The translations under genes and the position numbers were made by a program. From Persicobacter psychrovividus (GTDB taxonomy: Bacteria > Bacteroidota > Bacteroidia > Cytophagales > Cyclobacteriaceae), in the NCBI RefSeq assembly GCF_036492425.1, contig NZ_AP025292.1, positions 1,302,001 through 1,366,000 of the forward strand: 64,000 bases of DNA, read 5' to 3'. Below the pieces are notes generated by a model. It did not search any database. It saw nothing but the letters and a program-made list of their open reading frames with translations, and was not told the DNA's origin. Shown here piece by piece: positions 43,375-51,027 of this stretch; position 1 is the stretch's first letter; the number at the start of each line of letters is the position of its first letter.

Positions 43375-44181
43375 TTACTCTAAAAATGGCCTTAGCCTTT
43401 CCTTTTCAACATATTGATTAAACTTTTGATTCATAGTATCTTCTTCCCACTCAAATTGTAAAATCTTGTGATCTAAAAAATATTTATATACTTTCTCATC
43501 AAAATTTCGCATATCTAAAACAATACGCTCTTCTTTTCCAGTAGGCAATGTATGTTTTTCTTCGTTTTCAGAACCTATGGCATCTGTATTATAGTAAACT
43601 TTTGTAGCTATGAACTTATCAACATCATTTAGATGCACTTTATACTCTTGAGGCATATCAACGCGTTCACGCTCTCCAAATATGGATCTAACATTCTTTT
43701 GAGGATCAACGGGGTCACCAAAAAGCTTGCCTTTTTCTTCTGTATATACTCCTGGACGATAAACCTCATCAATTGTATTGACAAAACCAAGATAAGGTAA
43801 ATCAGTAAAAGGTCGATCTAATAAGCAATATCGATAAAACCGATTAATCTCTTTGCCTTTAATTTCAATAGATAAATGGATACAATATAACTCTTCAACA
43901 TCTTTAGTTTTAATATCTCTAATGAACCATATTACTTCTTTTTCTATGTTTTCTATTAAATTAATTTCAATAGGTACTTCCAGTGAGTCATAACTCATCT
44001 TATGATATCCTTTATTCTTTAATCCTTTAACTAATTTTAAATCCTTAAGTATTTCATTCTTTTTTATACCTACACCAACCCTTTTATTGCCTATTCCATA
44101 TCTAATAGGACTGTCTTCAAGTAAAACAAATGACCTATTATTATATATGCCATTACAATTTTTTATTTTATAATTTCCCAT
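43375..44181 (-). CDS. Putative immunity protein, unit 2
   Basis: 268 residues, starting inside the toxin-tip end with a 19-bp overlap. The first 95 residues (MGNYKIKNCNGIYNNRSFVL) align only loosely with the unit 1 protein; from ELYCIHLSIEIK onward the two are nearly the same. Cytoplasmic, acidic C-terminus, no known family. The partner toxin frame is intact in this unit, so this is the pair most likely to be functional. Confidence 0.7.
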   Translation of the reverse strand: MGNYKIKNCNGIYNNRSFVLLEDSPIRYGIGNKRVGVGIKKNEILKDLKLVKGLKNKGYHKMSYDSLEVPIEINLIENIEKEVIWFIRDIKTKDVEELYCIHLSIEIKGKEINRFYRYCLLDRPFTDLPYLGFVNTIDEVYRPGVYTEEKGKLFGDPVDPQKNVRSIFGERERVDMPQEYKVHLNDVDKFIATKVYYNTDAIGSENEEKHTLPTGKEERIVLDMRNFDEKVYKYFLDHKILQFEWEEDTMNQKFNQYVEKERLRPFLE

Positions 44182-45404
44182 GAATTCTCTATATAATTAA
44201 ACTTATACTTCACCATTAATTGTCCACTTATTTCACTTCTAAATTCCAAAATATCACCTTCCTTGTATTCTCTACTTATCCCTTTTTTAAATTCATATTC
44301 AGGCTTTAAGCTTGATTTACTTCCAGCAAACCCTGTATTACACATTGGACTATGCTTAGGGTGCATATTACCCTCAACATCATAAGTAAAACGCAATTTT
44401 GATGGATCATCATTTTTAAATTTAATAACCACGTAAAAATCATCAGTTATATCATAGGGTGTTCCATTGTAATCCAATCTAAATTCTTCCATAATTTGAC
44501 GAATTGATTTAGGTTCAAAATACTCACCCCGTCCAACAAACCCTGCAACACTATTATAATCGCCTGCATTAACCCCTTTAATAAATTTACCGTTTTTATC
44601 TATGAACCTTGAATACCAGCCTCCAGGTTGTATTTTAGTCAGTAACTCCCCTTCTTTTGGTAACCCTATTTTTCTTGAGTATTGATGTAGTTTTGAAATT
44701 AGTATTTTAAAACCCTCCTCTGATACTCCAAAGGCATCATCCTTTAAAAATGGTCTTCTTGATGCAAGATAATTTGTCATGACCAGTTCTTCAAATATCG
44801 AAGCATTCATTGGTAGTTTCCCTCCCATTTTTGATGACAATAAGGTCATATCATGTTTATTAATATCTGTTATTGCAAAAATAGGGTCATCCCATTTTTG
44901 GGCATCTATACCTGATTGGCTAATAATTCGGAAGCGATCCAAGTAAATTTGATCATTAACGATCTGATCAACTAACCCCGGTCTTTTACCTAAACCTTTA
45001 ACCAAATCAACATGCTCAACACAATAATCAAAAAATGTACTTTGAACCTGAGAAGACAACTTATCAACTCTTTCTAGAAGCTCATCAAATTGATTACTTG
45101 GAACATGCCTCATCATTTGAGCCAGGGCGGTGGTCTGACCGTTTGTGGCTTTGATGTATGTTTCAAGTTTGGCTATTCTGGCCTCAAAATGCTGACCGTG
45201 CAAGTTTTTGAGTACTTGCCATTCCTCGTTTGATAATGGCCAATGCATGTTTGAAGGCAATAGATTATCGCCTACTCGTAGTCCTGTGGATTCTTCAATG
45301 ATCTCGGTATATAGTTTCCCACTTTTAGGGTCTGCCTTGCCAGCAATGCTTGGGTTGAGGTCATTTAGTGATTTTTGTAGATTGGTCGGTTCATAATAGC
45401 CCAC
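44163..45404 (-). CDS. Polymorphic toxin tip, unit 2 (orphan C-terminal module)
   Basis: 413 codons from a GTG at 45404 that has no ribosome site and is preceded by an in-frame TAG two codons earlier. It starts GYYEPTNLQKSLNDLNPSIA, a continuation typical of the end of a large core protein, so this is a displaced C-terminal module. The first 200 residues are helical (TNGQTTALAQMMRHVPSNQF); the last 170 are alpha/beta with conserved Trp, Tyr and Gly (QPGGWYSRFIDKNGKF, GFVGRGEYFEPKS, CNTGFAGSKSSLKPEYEF). No catalytic family recognised. Expression alone is doubtful. Confidence 0.65.
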   Translation of the reverse strand: MGYYEPTNLQKSLNDLNPSIAGKADPKSGKLYTEIIEESTGLRVGDNLLPSNMHWPLSNEEWQVLKNLHGQHFEARIAKLETYIKATNGQTTALAQMMRHVPSNQFDELLERVDKLSSQVQSTFFDYCVEHVDLVKGLGKRPGLVDQIVNDQIYLDRFRIISQSGIDAQKWDDPIFAITDINKHDMTLLSSKMGGKLPMNASIFEELVMTNYLASRRPFLKDDAFGVSEEGFKILISKLHQYSRKIGLPKEGELLTKIQPGGWYSRFIDKNGKFIKGVNAGDYNSVAGFVGRGEYFEPKSIRQIMEEFRLDYNGTPYDITDDFYVVIKFKNDDPSKLRFTYDVEGNMHPKHSPMCNTGFAGSKSSLKPEYEFKKGISREYKEGDILEFRSEISGQLMVKYKFNYIENSWEIIK

Positions 45405-45432
45405 AAACTATTATAAGTATTCAATAGGTATG

Positions 45433-45562
45433 TGAAAAGCAGTGCAAGAGCACGATCAAAGCGCCCTTTAAGCACGGTTGAAGTACTATAAAAGCAGGTG
45501 TAAAGCAGGGGTGGAGTGTAGAGAAGTACAATGAAAGCACTATAAAAGTACCCTGAAAGTAC
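45433..45562. repeat. 11-bp periodic array, copy 3
   Basis: Same spacer array with one fewer unit near the right side. The remainder to 45758 has no supported feature. Confidence 0.75.
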
Positions 45563-45758
45563 TATTTTTAGTGGTTTTGGGTGCTTTATCGTGGGGAGTA
45601 GTGTTTTGGCGCATGGGTGAATAGGTTGCGCAGACGGATCAAGAAGGCCAGGATTATTCTTTGCAAAATTTAATTTATAACATTCTCACTAACTCAATTG
45701 AGCTGCTTTTTTGTGGCAAGATGCAAAAAAGGAATAGAGCAAAACATAGGGGCGAGTT

Positions 45759-46495
45759 TTATAGAGGAAGATATTTTGAGATGTGACGCCATTCATTGTT
45801 CAGCCACAAGTTCACCGAGGCAAAAGCACTCCAGCCCAAAGCCGACTGATCCATCTCATTCAAGCCCGTCGGCTGGTTCATGCGATAGACATTCACCCCC
45901 AGACGGTGTAATTCACGCCCTTTTTTATCCAAGGCACTCCAAATCAAACCACTGTATAAACTCCAGTAATCCCTGTTTTCTCCTGAAAAATCCTCCCACT
46001 GACCCAACTCAGGATTATAACCATAGACAGGATCCCACTGACTCCCACTGACTCCCACTGACTCCCAGTGGTGAAACCATCACCATTCAAGCGGATGCCC
46101 GACCAAGACAAGCCCATGCCAAAAGAAAGGTCATGCAGTGGACTCAAACGCACCAAATAGGACAAGGAGCCACCCACCTCCTGCATCTTCACCCCCATAT
46201 TGTCTGAAGGCTGTTCATTCATAAAATACAAACCCGCACCTGCCTGCAGGGTATTGTCTTGGGTATCTACCCAGGGCATGACCGCCGTGAGGATAGAACG
46301 GTTTCTGCTGATGCCGCCTTCATACGCCTGACTGCGATGCAACAGCCCAACGCTAAAATCTTCTGACAAAGCGGAGCTCGCAGGGGCATAGCGCAAGGCG
46401 GAAAAATCCCGCAAAGCGCTGAAGCCTCCCATCTGGGCGTGTGCCCAGGAGGGGAGGGTAAGGGTGAATAGGATGAGGAGTAGTGGTTTTTTCAT
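45759..46495 (-). pseudogene. PorP/SprF gene, truncated and frameshifted, copy 3
   Basis: Starts at ATG 46495 (MKKPLLLILFTLTLPSWAHA). It matches copies 1 and 2 until codon 145, where two extra copies of a 10-bp repeat (46041-46060) shift the frame; the rest of the PorP sequence continues in another frame from 46058 to 45759. Thus both truncated and frameshifted. Confidence 0.8.
46041..46060. repeat. 10-bp repeat expansion disrupting PorP copy 3
   Basis: ACTCCCACTG occurs twice here in addition to the single element present at the same place in copies 1 and 2, a 20-bp gain consistent with replication slippage. Confidence 0.85.
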
Positions 46496-46582
46496 GTTGG
46501 GGTGGTTATTCAATATGACTCAAAATATTCGAAATTTAATATTAAGTTTTATTCGAGGTAATTAAATTTATTGATTAGAAAA

Positions 46583-47608
46583 TCAATTTTGAAATTGATC
46601 GAAAATGTGAAGGGTATTTTCTAAATCTAATATGTGCAATTTCCCTGCATTCCAAACAATTGCATTATTGGAAAAAGGCAACTTTTTATTAATGGTGAAA
46701 AATTCAATAACTTTGAGACTAAGTCTATCCAACATACAAATCTTACCACTTAATACATCGACAACGATGATCACATCGGGATAAACCCATATAGGTCCTG
46801 TAGCATGAAAATCAACTAATAATGCATCATCAGAAAACTTTTTACTTTTCAATAAACCTCCATTATTTGCATCAATCTCGAAAACTTCTTTTCCGTCCTG
46901 CTTGTAAATTTTATCACCTACTATGCCATAGGCTCCTAAACGATCATGTTCCCAAATCCATGATTTTTTACCATCCGAAGCATTTAATGCCAAAAGCTGC
47001 CCTCCTTTCAATGGGACATACAACAACCCTTGATATCTAAATAATTCACCATCTATTTCATTAGGCTCATCTGATAAAACTTCACCTGTATTTCTATGCC
47101 TTATAATAACTCTACCATAATCACTTATGTCAATTTTATATCTCTCTTCATGGTGTCGATTAAATGAATAAACGAACTTATTAGATTTATTAAAATAGTG
47201 TTGATCAATTTTAGTAGAGTAAACACTAATGTTTTCACTTCTCTCGAGTTCTAAATCTGACCCCAATAAATACATACCACTTGGTAAAAAATCATTATTT
47301 ATATAATAATATATTTGAAGTTTTGATTCAAATAAAACACCTGAGGAGATATTAGATACCTTGTCATCATCAGACATAATCTCAGTTATAATGTCCCCCT
47401 CTATTGAAAACAGCTTCGATCTATGATTAAACAACTTATAAACCAATTTACCATCATATACGCGGAAGGAATCAATCTCTTCTTGTATCACTGTAACACA
47501 TTCATTATCAATGATTTTACACAAACCACCATTTATTTTTTTTGCATAAATACTGTTATCAGCTTTTCTAATTAAACCTATATTTTCATTTCTTTTTATT
47601 AATCTCAT
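46583..47608 (-). CDS. PQQ-like beta-propeller protein, probable immunity
   Basis: 341 residues. WD/PQQ-type blades are visible by the recurring pattern, for example LLALNASDGKKSWIWEHDRL and VFEIDANNGGLLKSKKF, giving about six or seven repeats. No signal peptide, so the propeller stays in the cytoplasm, unlike secreted quinoproteins. It starts 3 bp after the stop of a small toxin-tip remnant (47612) and is followed by a PorP fragment, the usual immunity position. Blocking of a toxin by a propeller is inferred from context. Confidence 0.7.
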   Translation of the reverse strand: MRLIKRNENIGLIRKADNSIYAKKINGGLCKIIDNECVTVIQEEIDSFRVYDGKLVYKLFNHRSKLFSIEGDIITEIMSDDDKVSNISSGVLFESKLQIYYYINNDFLPSGMYLLGSDLELERSENISVYSTKIDQHYFNKSNKFVYSFNRHHEERYKIDISDYGRVIIRHRNTGEVLSDEPNEIDGELFRYQGLLYVPLKGGQLLALNASDGKKSWIWEHDRLGAYGIVGDKIYKQDGKEVFEIDANNGGLLKSKKFSDDALLVDFHATGPIWVYPDVIIVVDVLSGKICMLDRLSLKVIEFFTINKKLPFSNNAIVWNAGKLHILDLENTLHIFDQFQN

Positions 47609-47611
47609 ATC

Positions 47612-47746
47612 CTATTTAAAATTTTTCTCAAAAATTTCATCGAACCAATCATTTGTATCTACCAAAAAGCAAAATAGCCCGATTTCTACCCAATATTTGG
47701 GCATTTTGCATTTTCGCCATTTTTCCTGATAAGCATAATGGCTGAT
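47612..47746 (-). pseudogene. Toxin-tip remnant upstream of the propeller gene
   Basis: Forty-four open codons without a start, ISHYAYQEKWRKCKMPKYWV then EIGLFCFLVDTNDWFDEIF, ending 3 bp before the next ATG. Composition and tight spacing look like the last residues of a toxin module; family unknown. An imperfect hairpin (GCAAAAT and ATTTTGC arms) overlaps it. Confidence 0.45.
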
Positions 47747-47814
47747 TTACTTAATTTTTAAACCTTTAAGATATACTTTCCCTAACCCAAATAATTGAGA
47801 AGGGGTGTACCAAA

Positions 47815-47923
47815 GCATAACGCAAGGCGGAAAAATCCCGCAGGGCGCTGAGCCTCCCATCTGGGCGTGTGCCCAGGCGGGGAGGGTAAGGGTGAATAGG
47901 ATGAGGAGTAGTGGTTTTTTCAT
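47815..47923 (-). pseudogene. PorP/SprF 5' fragment, shortest remnant
   Basis: From ATG 47923: MKKPLLLILFTLTLPAWAHA then QMGG, after which one base is missing (GGCTCAGC instead of GGCTTCAGC) and homology ends about 15 codons later at ALRYA-coding DNA. It marks the 3' border of the SUKH cassette to its right. The gap from here to 48132 is AT-rich and empty. Confidence 0.75.
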
Positions 47924-48132
47924 GTTGGGGTGGTATGGAGTGCCATATTATGTGATAATACACAGGGAACCGTAAATATTTGGTATTTTAAGGAAATTGC
48001 TTAAAATATAATTATAACTAATCAATCTCTTTAAATATTATAAACGAAATTATTTACATGAATTTTATGGAAAATTATTTATAACTATAAAGTATATTTT
48101 TATATACTTATTTTTATTTAAGACTTGTTAGT

Positions 48133-48699
48133 CTATTCTTTTATTCTCCAAAAATCTTCCCCCCAACTCTTAAATAGATTTTCAAAAGAAATGCCATCAG
48201 GCAGGTATGTTTCATTTGGCACTATTTTATAATCCTGAAAAAATGAAAATATAGTTTCGCTTACAAAGTGAATTCTTTCCTCTAAATGAGCATATTCGAT
48301 AAAAATTTGATCTCTATTAGCTTCACCTATACCCAACATTAAAATGCCTTGATCATTACATTCACCAATAGGAAGTAGTTTTTGGTTTTTAATATAACTG
48401 TCATCTTCATACAAATTATTGTAAGTATTTAACATGTCATCTAATGAACTAAACATATTTTCTATTCCTATATGATTATTTTTAATATACTGAGAATCAT
48501 AAAATAATAGACTACTATTACACTCTGTGTCAAAATATCGCAAAAATTGTTTAGTTCCAATTTCCTCAAACTTAAATGCTTTTATAAAAGCTTTAAAGGC
48601 TATTGGTAATTGAAGTTTATTTTCTTGCTCAAACTCAAAAATCTTATTACTAAGATCCCCACTGTTTTTCCTAACACTTATATAATTTAAAAAATTCAT
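48133..48699 (-). CDS. SMI1/KNR4 (SUKH) family immunity protein
   Basis: 188 residues from ATG 48699 (MNFLNYISVRKNSGD); an ATG at 48732 is less likely as it lies in the preceding toxin end. Family marks: FEFEQENKLQLPIAFKAFIK, LLPIGECNDQGILMLGIG and acidic strands after it. SUKH proteins neutralise nuclease toxins, and the gene directly follows a WHH nuclease remnant, a known pairing. The cognate toxin is broken, so this immunity gene is an orphan guard. Strongly AT-rich. Confidence 0.8.
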   Translation of the reverse strand: MNFLNYISVRKNSGDLSNKIFEFEQENKLQLPIAFKAFIKAFKFEEIGTKQFLRYFDTECNSSLLFYDSQYIKNNHIGIENMFSSLDDMLNTYNNLYEDDSYIKNQKLLPIGECNDQGILMLGIGEANRDQIFIEYAHLEERIHFVSETIFSFFQDYKIVPNETYLPDGISFENLFKSWGEDFWRIKE

Positions 48700-48728
48700 A
48701 ATTATATTTTTATTTAAATACTGGTGAA

Positions 48729-48918
48729 TCAAAAAAAACCAACAATTTTTTCATTAATGGCTTGAACTCCTCCTATATGAGCCGCATTAGATCTACTGTG
48801 TACAACGATAGGTACTGGAATTAATGTTTTACCATCTCATGATGATGCCATGTACACTTAACCCATCCGTCCTCAGGATATGGGGAATTTACATCTTTTA
48901 TTTCACATTGGGTTCCTT
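48729..48918 (-). pseudogene. WHH-type HNH nuclease toxin tip, broken
   Basis: Read on the minus strand from the IS border: GTQCEIKDVNSPYPEDGWVK then CTWHHHE, a one-base loss, then DGKTLIPVPIVVHSRSNAAH and IGGVQAINEKIVGFF to a stop at 48729. TWHHHEDGKT, followed by a spaced His and HxGG-like AHIGG, is the WHH signature of HNH/Endonuclease VII toxins. The upstream part is cut off by the insertion sequence. Inactive. Confidence 0.75.
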
Positions 48919-48920
48919 TA

Positions 48921-49785
48921 GAGCGTGTTTAAAGTCGATATTCATGTAGTCTTATCAAAATCGTATTTGAATAACTTAGAGCTATAAAGGCCTCTGATGA
49001 TCGGGGGTCTTTTTCATAATCCTTTGATAACCTACGATATGAATTAAGCCATCCAAATGTTCTTTCAACTTGCCATCGCTGTTTTTGAGGAACAAATCCC
49101 CTGTCTTTGGAAGGTGGATTCTGTATAGTATCTGTTATCCATCCGAAGATTTCAGCCCCTTCAGCGAATACCTTACCATAAGCACTGTCTCCACGAAACA
49201 ATTCTAATCGTTCGAACTGGGTTAACTTGGGTAATAACTCCAAGCCCGCTTCACCATCGTGTTGATTGGCTGCCCCCACATAAACCGCAACTATTCTGCC
49301 GTCAATATCTACGGCAATACTTCTTTTCCTACCATTGATTTTCTTGTTACCGTCAATCCCCTTATCAATTGAAATTCCTGTTCCAACTTTGATAGATTGA
49401 CTATCAACAGCGAGCAGAGATGGTGATGGTTTCTGACCCTGTTCCTGCCGATCTATTTTAGTTAACTCAATTATTATCTGAATAATAAGGCCACTTCGTT
49501 TCCATTTCCTGAAATAATAGTATACTGATTGCCACTTCGGAAATCGAGAGTCTAAATTTCGCCATTGGGTACCCGCTCTTGTAATCCACTGAATAGCATT
49601 AAACATTTCTCGGCTACTATATTTGGTCGGGCGATCGTTTACAAAAAACTTTTTAATATATTGCCATTGAAAATCGGTAAGGTCAACATGTTTTGCCTGC
49701 ATAATTCTGTTTTTGGTGTGAGAACCGCAAAGTTAGGCGATTTTCAATTTTTTAATTTTCCTTCCTTAAGTTTTTAAACACACTC
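48921..49785 (-). mobile_element. IS5-family insertion sequence (865 bp)
   Basis: Terminal inverted repeats GAGCGTGTTTAAA (48921-48933) and TTTAAACACACTC (49773-49785), one mismatch, flanked by a TA duplication (48919-48920 and 49786-49787). One transposase fills the element. It separates a broken WHH toxin tip from a truncated mcrC, both cut at its edges, which suggests a deletion between two copies. Confidence 0.88.
48929..49702 (-). CDS. IS5-family DDE transposase
   Basis: 257 residues. N-terminal DUF4096-type domain (DLTDFQWQYIKKFFVNDRPT, YSSREMFNAIQWITRAGTQW) and a DDE core: LLAVDSQSIKVG (Asp), FRGDSAYGKVFAEG (Asp) and RWQVERTFGWLNSYRRLSKD (Glu, with the YREK-like pattern). Typical of the IS427/IS1031 group. 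Frame intact and nearly as long as the element, so likely active. Confidence 0.92.
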   Translation of the reverse strand: MQAKHVDLTDFQWQYIKKFFVNDRPTKYSSREMFNAIQWITRAGTQWRNLDSRFPKWQSVYYYFRKWKRSGLIIQIIIELTKIDRQEQGQKPSPSLLAVDSQSIKVGTGISIDKGIDGNKKINGRKRSIAVDIDGRIVAVYVGAANQHDGEAGLELLPKLTQFERLELFRGDSAYGKVFAEGAEIFGWITDTIQNPPSKDRGFVPQKQRWQVERTFGWLNSYRRLSKDYEKDPRSSEAFIALSYSNTILIRLHEYRL

Positions 49786-49787
49786 TA

Positions 49788-50134
49788 AGCTATTTTGGAA
49801 AGGAGTGGGTAAAGCCCCCGACCTGGGAGCCGATATCGTCTGCACCCACCGAAGCACCCAACAAGTCGTGGTTTTAGATACCAAGTGGAAAAATATTGGG
49901 GGCCAAGCCCCGAGTTCTGAAGATCTGCGTCAAATGTATGTGTATGCCGATTACTATGGCGCCAGCCGGACAGCTTTGGTTTATCCAGGGATAGAAGATA
50001 AGCGAATTCACGGGCAATTTCAGAGACTTTTTGATGAGCAGGAAGAAAAGATTTGCGAGATCATTCAGCTCGCTCCGAGGGGAGATCTGAAGGAGTGGGA
50101 AGAAGGAGTTGGTGGTTTGTGTTTGGGGCAGTGA
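49788..50134 (+). pseudogene. mcrC: McrC-type restriction subunit, C-terminal fragment
   Basis: The frame is open from the IS edge: KLFWKGVGKAPDLGADIVCT then QQVVVLDTKWKNIGG and EDLRQMYVYADYYGASRTAL. LGADIV...VVLDTKWK is the PD-(D/E)xK-type catalytic core of McrC proteins and DLxQMYxYA its companion motif. McrC with GTPase McrB cuts modified DNA. Only the last third remains and no mcrB is present, so the system is lost. The nearest start (GTG 49805) is probably meaningless. Confidence 0.75.
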
Positions 50135-50234
50135 TACAAAATAAAATTTCAGGGCACATCGGTTGCACTATGCCTTGGTAGTTTTGGTGAGTGATTTTTC
50201 AGCAATCGAATTATATTTTTTACATCAACCAGAT

Positions 50235-50837
50235 ATGAAGACCCAAGGAGAAATATTAGGCGAGAAGGTCAGGAAGTACAATGAGCGTTCGACCAATTGC
50301 TCGCCAAAATCCCAAAGAAGCAAAGCACTTTTTGCTGAAATAGAGGATTTGGCGAAAGCAATCGGGCATGCGGTTAAGCTTACTCAACTTGATGGAGTTT
50401 GTGTTTTAAAGCTTGTGCAAATTCAGCAAAAACCTGTCGATCAACAGGTGCATCCACCGAAGAAAATAGAGAAATTACCAGTACCTGAAAACAAATTGGT
50501 GAAGAAGAGGAAGTCGAAACAGAAACCTCCTGAAAGACCGAAAAAAAGTCAGAAAATATCAGCCAGTTCCCGATCGCATTACCCCCCAAAACAAGTGGTG
50601 AAACAGGAGAGAGTTTCAAAAAATACATCTATCAAAAAATATCCTTCCCAGAAGAAAAAATGGTTGTCAGTTACTGAAATAGCAGAGATGAAACGGAGGC
50701 TTTTAGAGGATCTTGAGAGAACTTCAGGTTATGCAAATATTTGTAATAGGGTAGAAGAGGGTGAGGCTCAACAAACAGAAAAGCCGATAGTGAAAAGTGC
50801 CCGCTTAGATTTAGGGGTAATGGATGAGCATCATTAA
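50235..50837 (+). CDS. Basic low-complexity hypothetical protein
   Basis: 200 residues from ATG 50235 (MKTQGEILGEKVRKYNERST). Residues 1-60 are helical; 70-145 are Lys/Pro/Ser-rich and probably disordered (LVKKRKSKQKPPERPKKSQK); a short helix with WLSVTEIAEMKRRLLEDLER follows. No known family. It lies between the mcrC fragment and the operon at 51028 with its own gap of about 190 bp. The basic linker suggests nucleic-acid contact. Coding status is moderate. Confidence 0.55.
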   Translation: MKTQGEILGEKVRKYNERSTNCSPKSQRSKALFAEIEDLAKAIGHAVKLTQLDGVCVLKLVQIQQKPVDQQVHPPKKIEKLPVPENKLVKKRKSKQKPPERPKKSQKISASSRSHYPPKQVVKQERVSKNTSIKKYPSQKKKWLSVTEIAEMKRRLLEDLERTSGYANICNRVEEGEAQQTEKPIVKSARLDLGVMDEHH

Positions 50838-50946
50838 ATGGGGTCGTGTTGTTAAGAGGGGGGTGATTAGTTGAGTGCGGTTGAAGAACATCTAAAAAAA
50901 TCATTCCAAACTGAAAAAAATAGTATTTTTTAAATTTAAAAAAGTC

Positions 50947-50954
50947 TAAATTTG
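50947..50954 (+). promoter_or_regulatory. -7 box candidate of the five-gene operon
   Basis: TAAATTTG, exact TAnnTTTG match, 74 bp before the ATG at 51028. The -33 region is A/T-only without a good TTG, so support is moderate. Confidence 0.5.
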
Positions 50955-51027
50955 AGGATGTGTTTTTCTGTAATCCTTGAGATGCATTTTTTAAGTTAAA
51001 TATTGCCTCAATTAACCATCAACGCCT

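Larger units (their letters stand above)
42211..45379 (-). repeat. Tandem cassette unit 2 (~3.17 kb)
   Basis: Second full unit of the array; same gene order as unit 1. The boundary sequence at 45380 then leads into a third PorP fragment and spacer, so the array has two and a half units. Confidence 0.85.
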
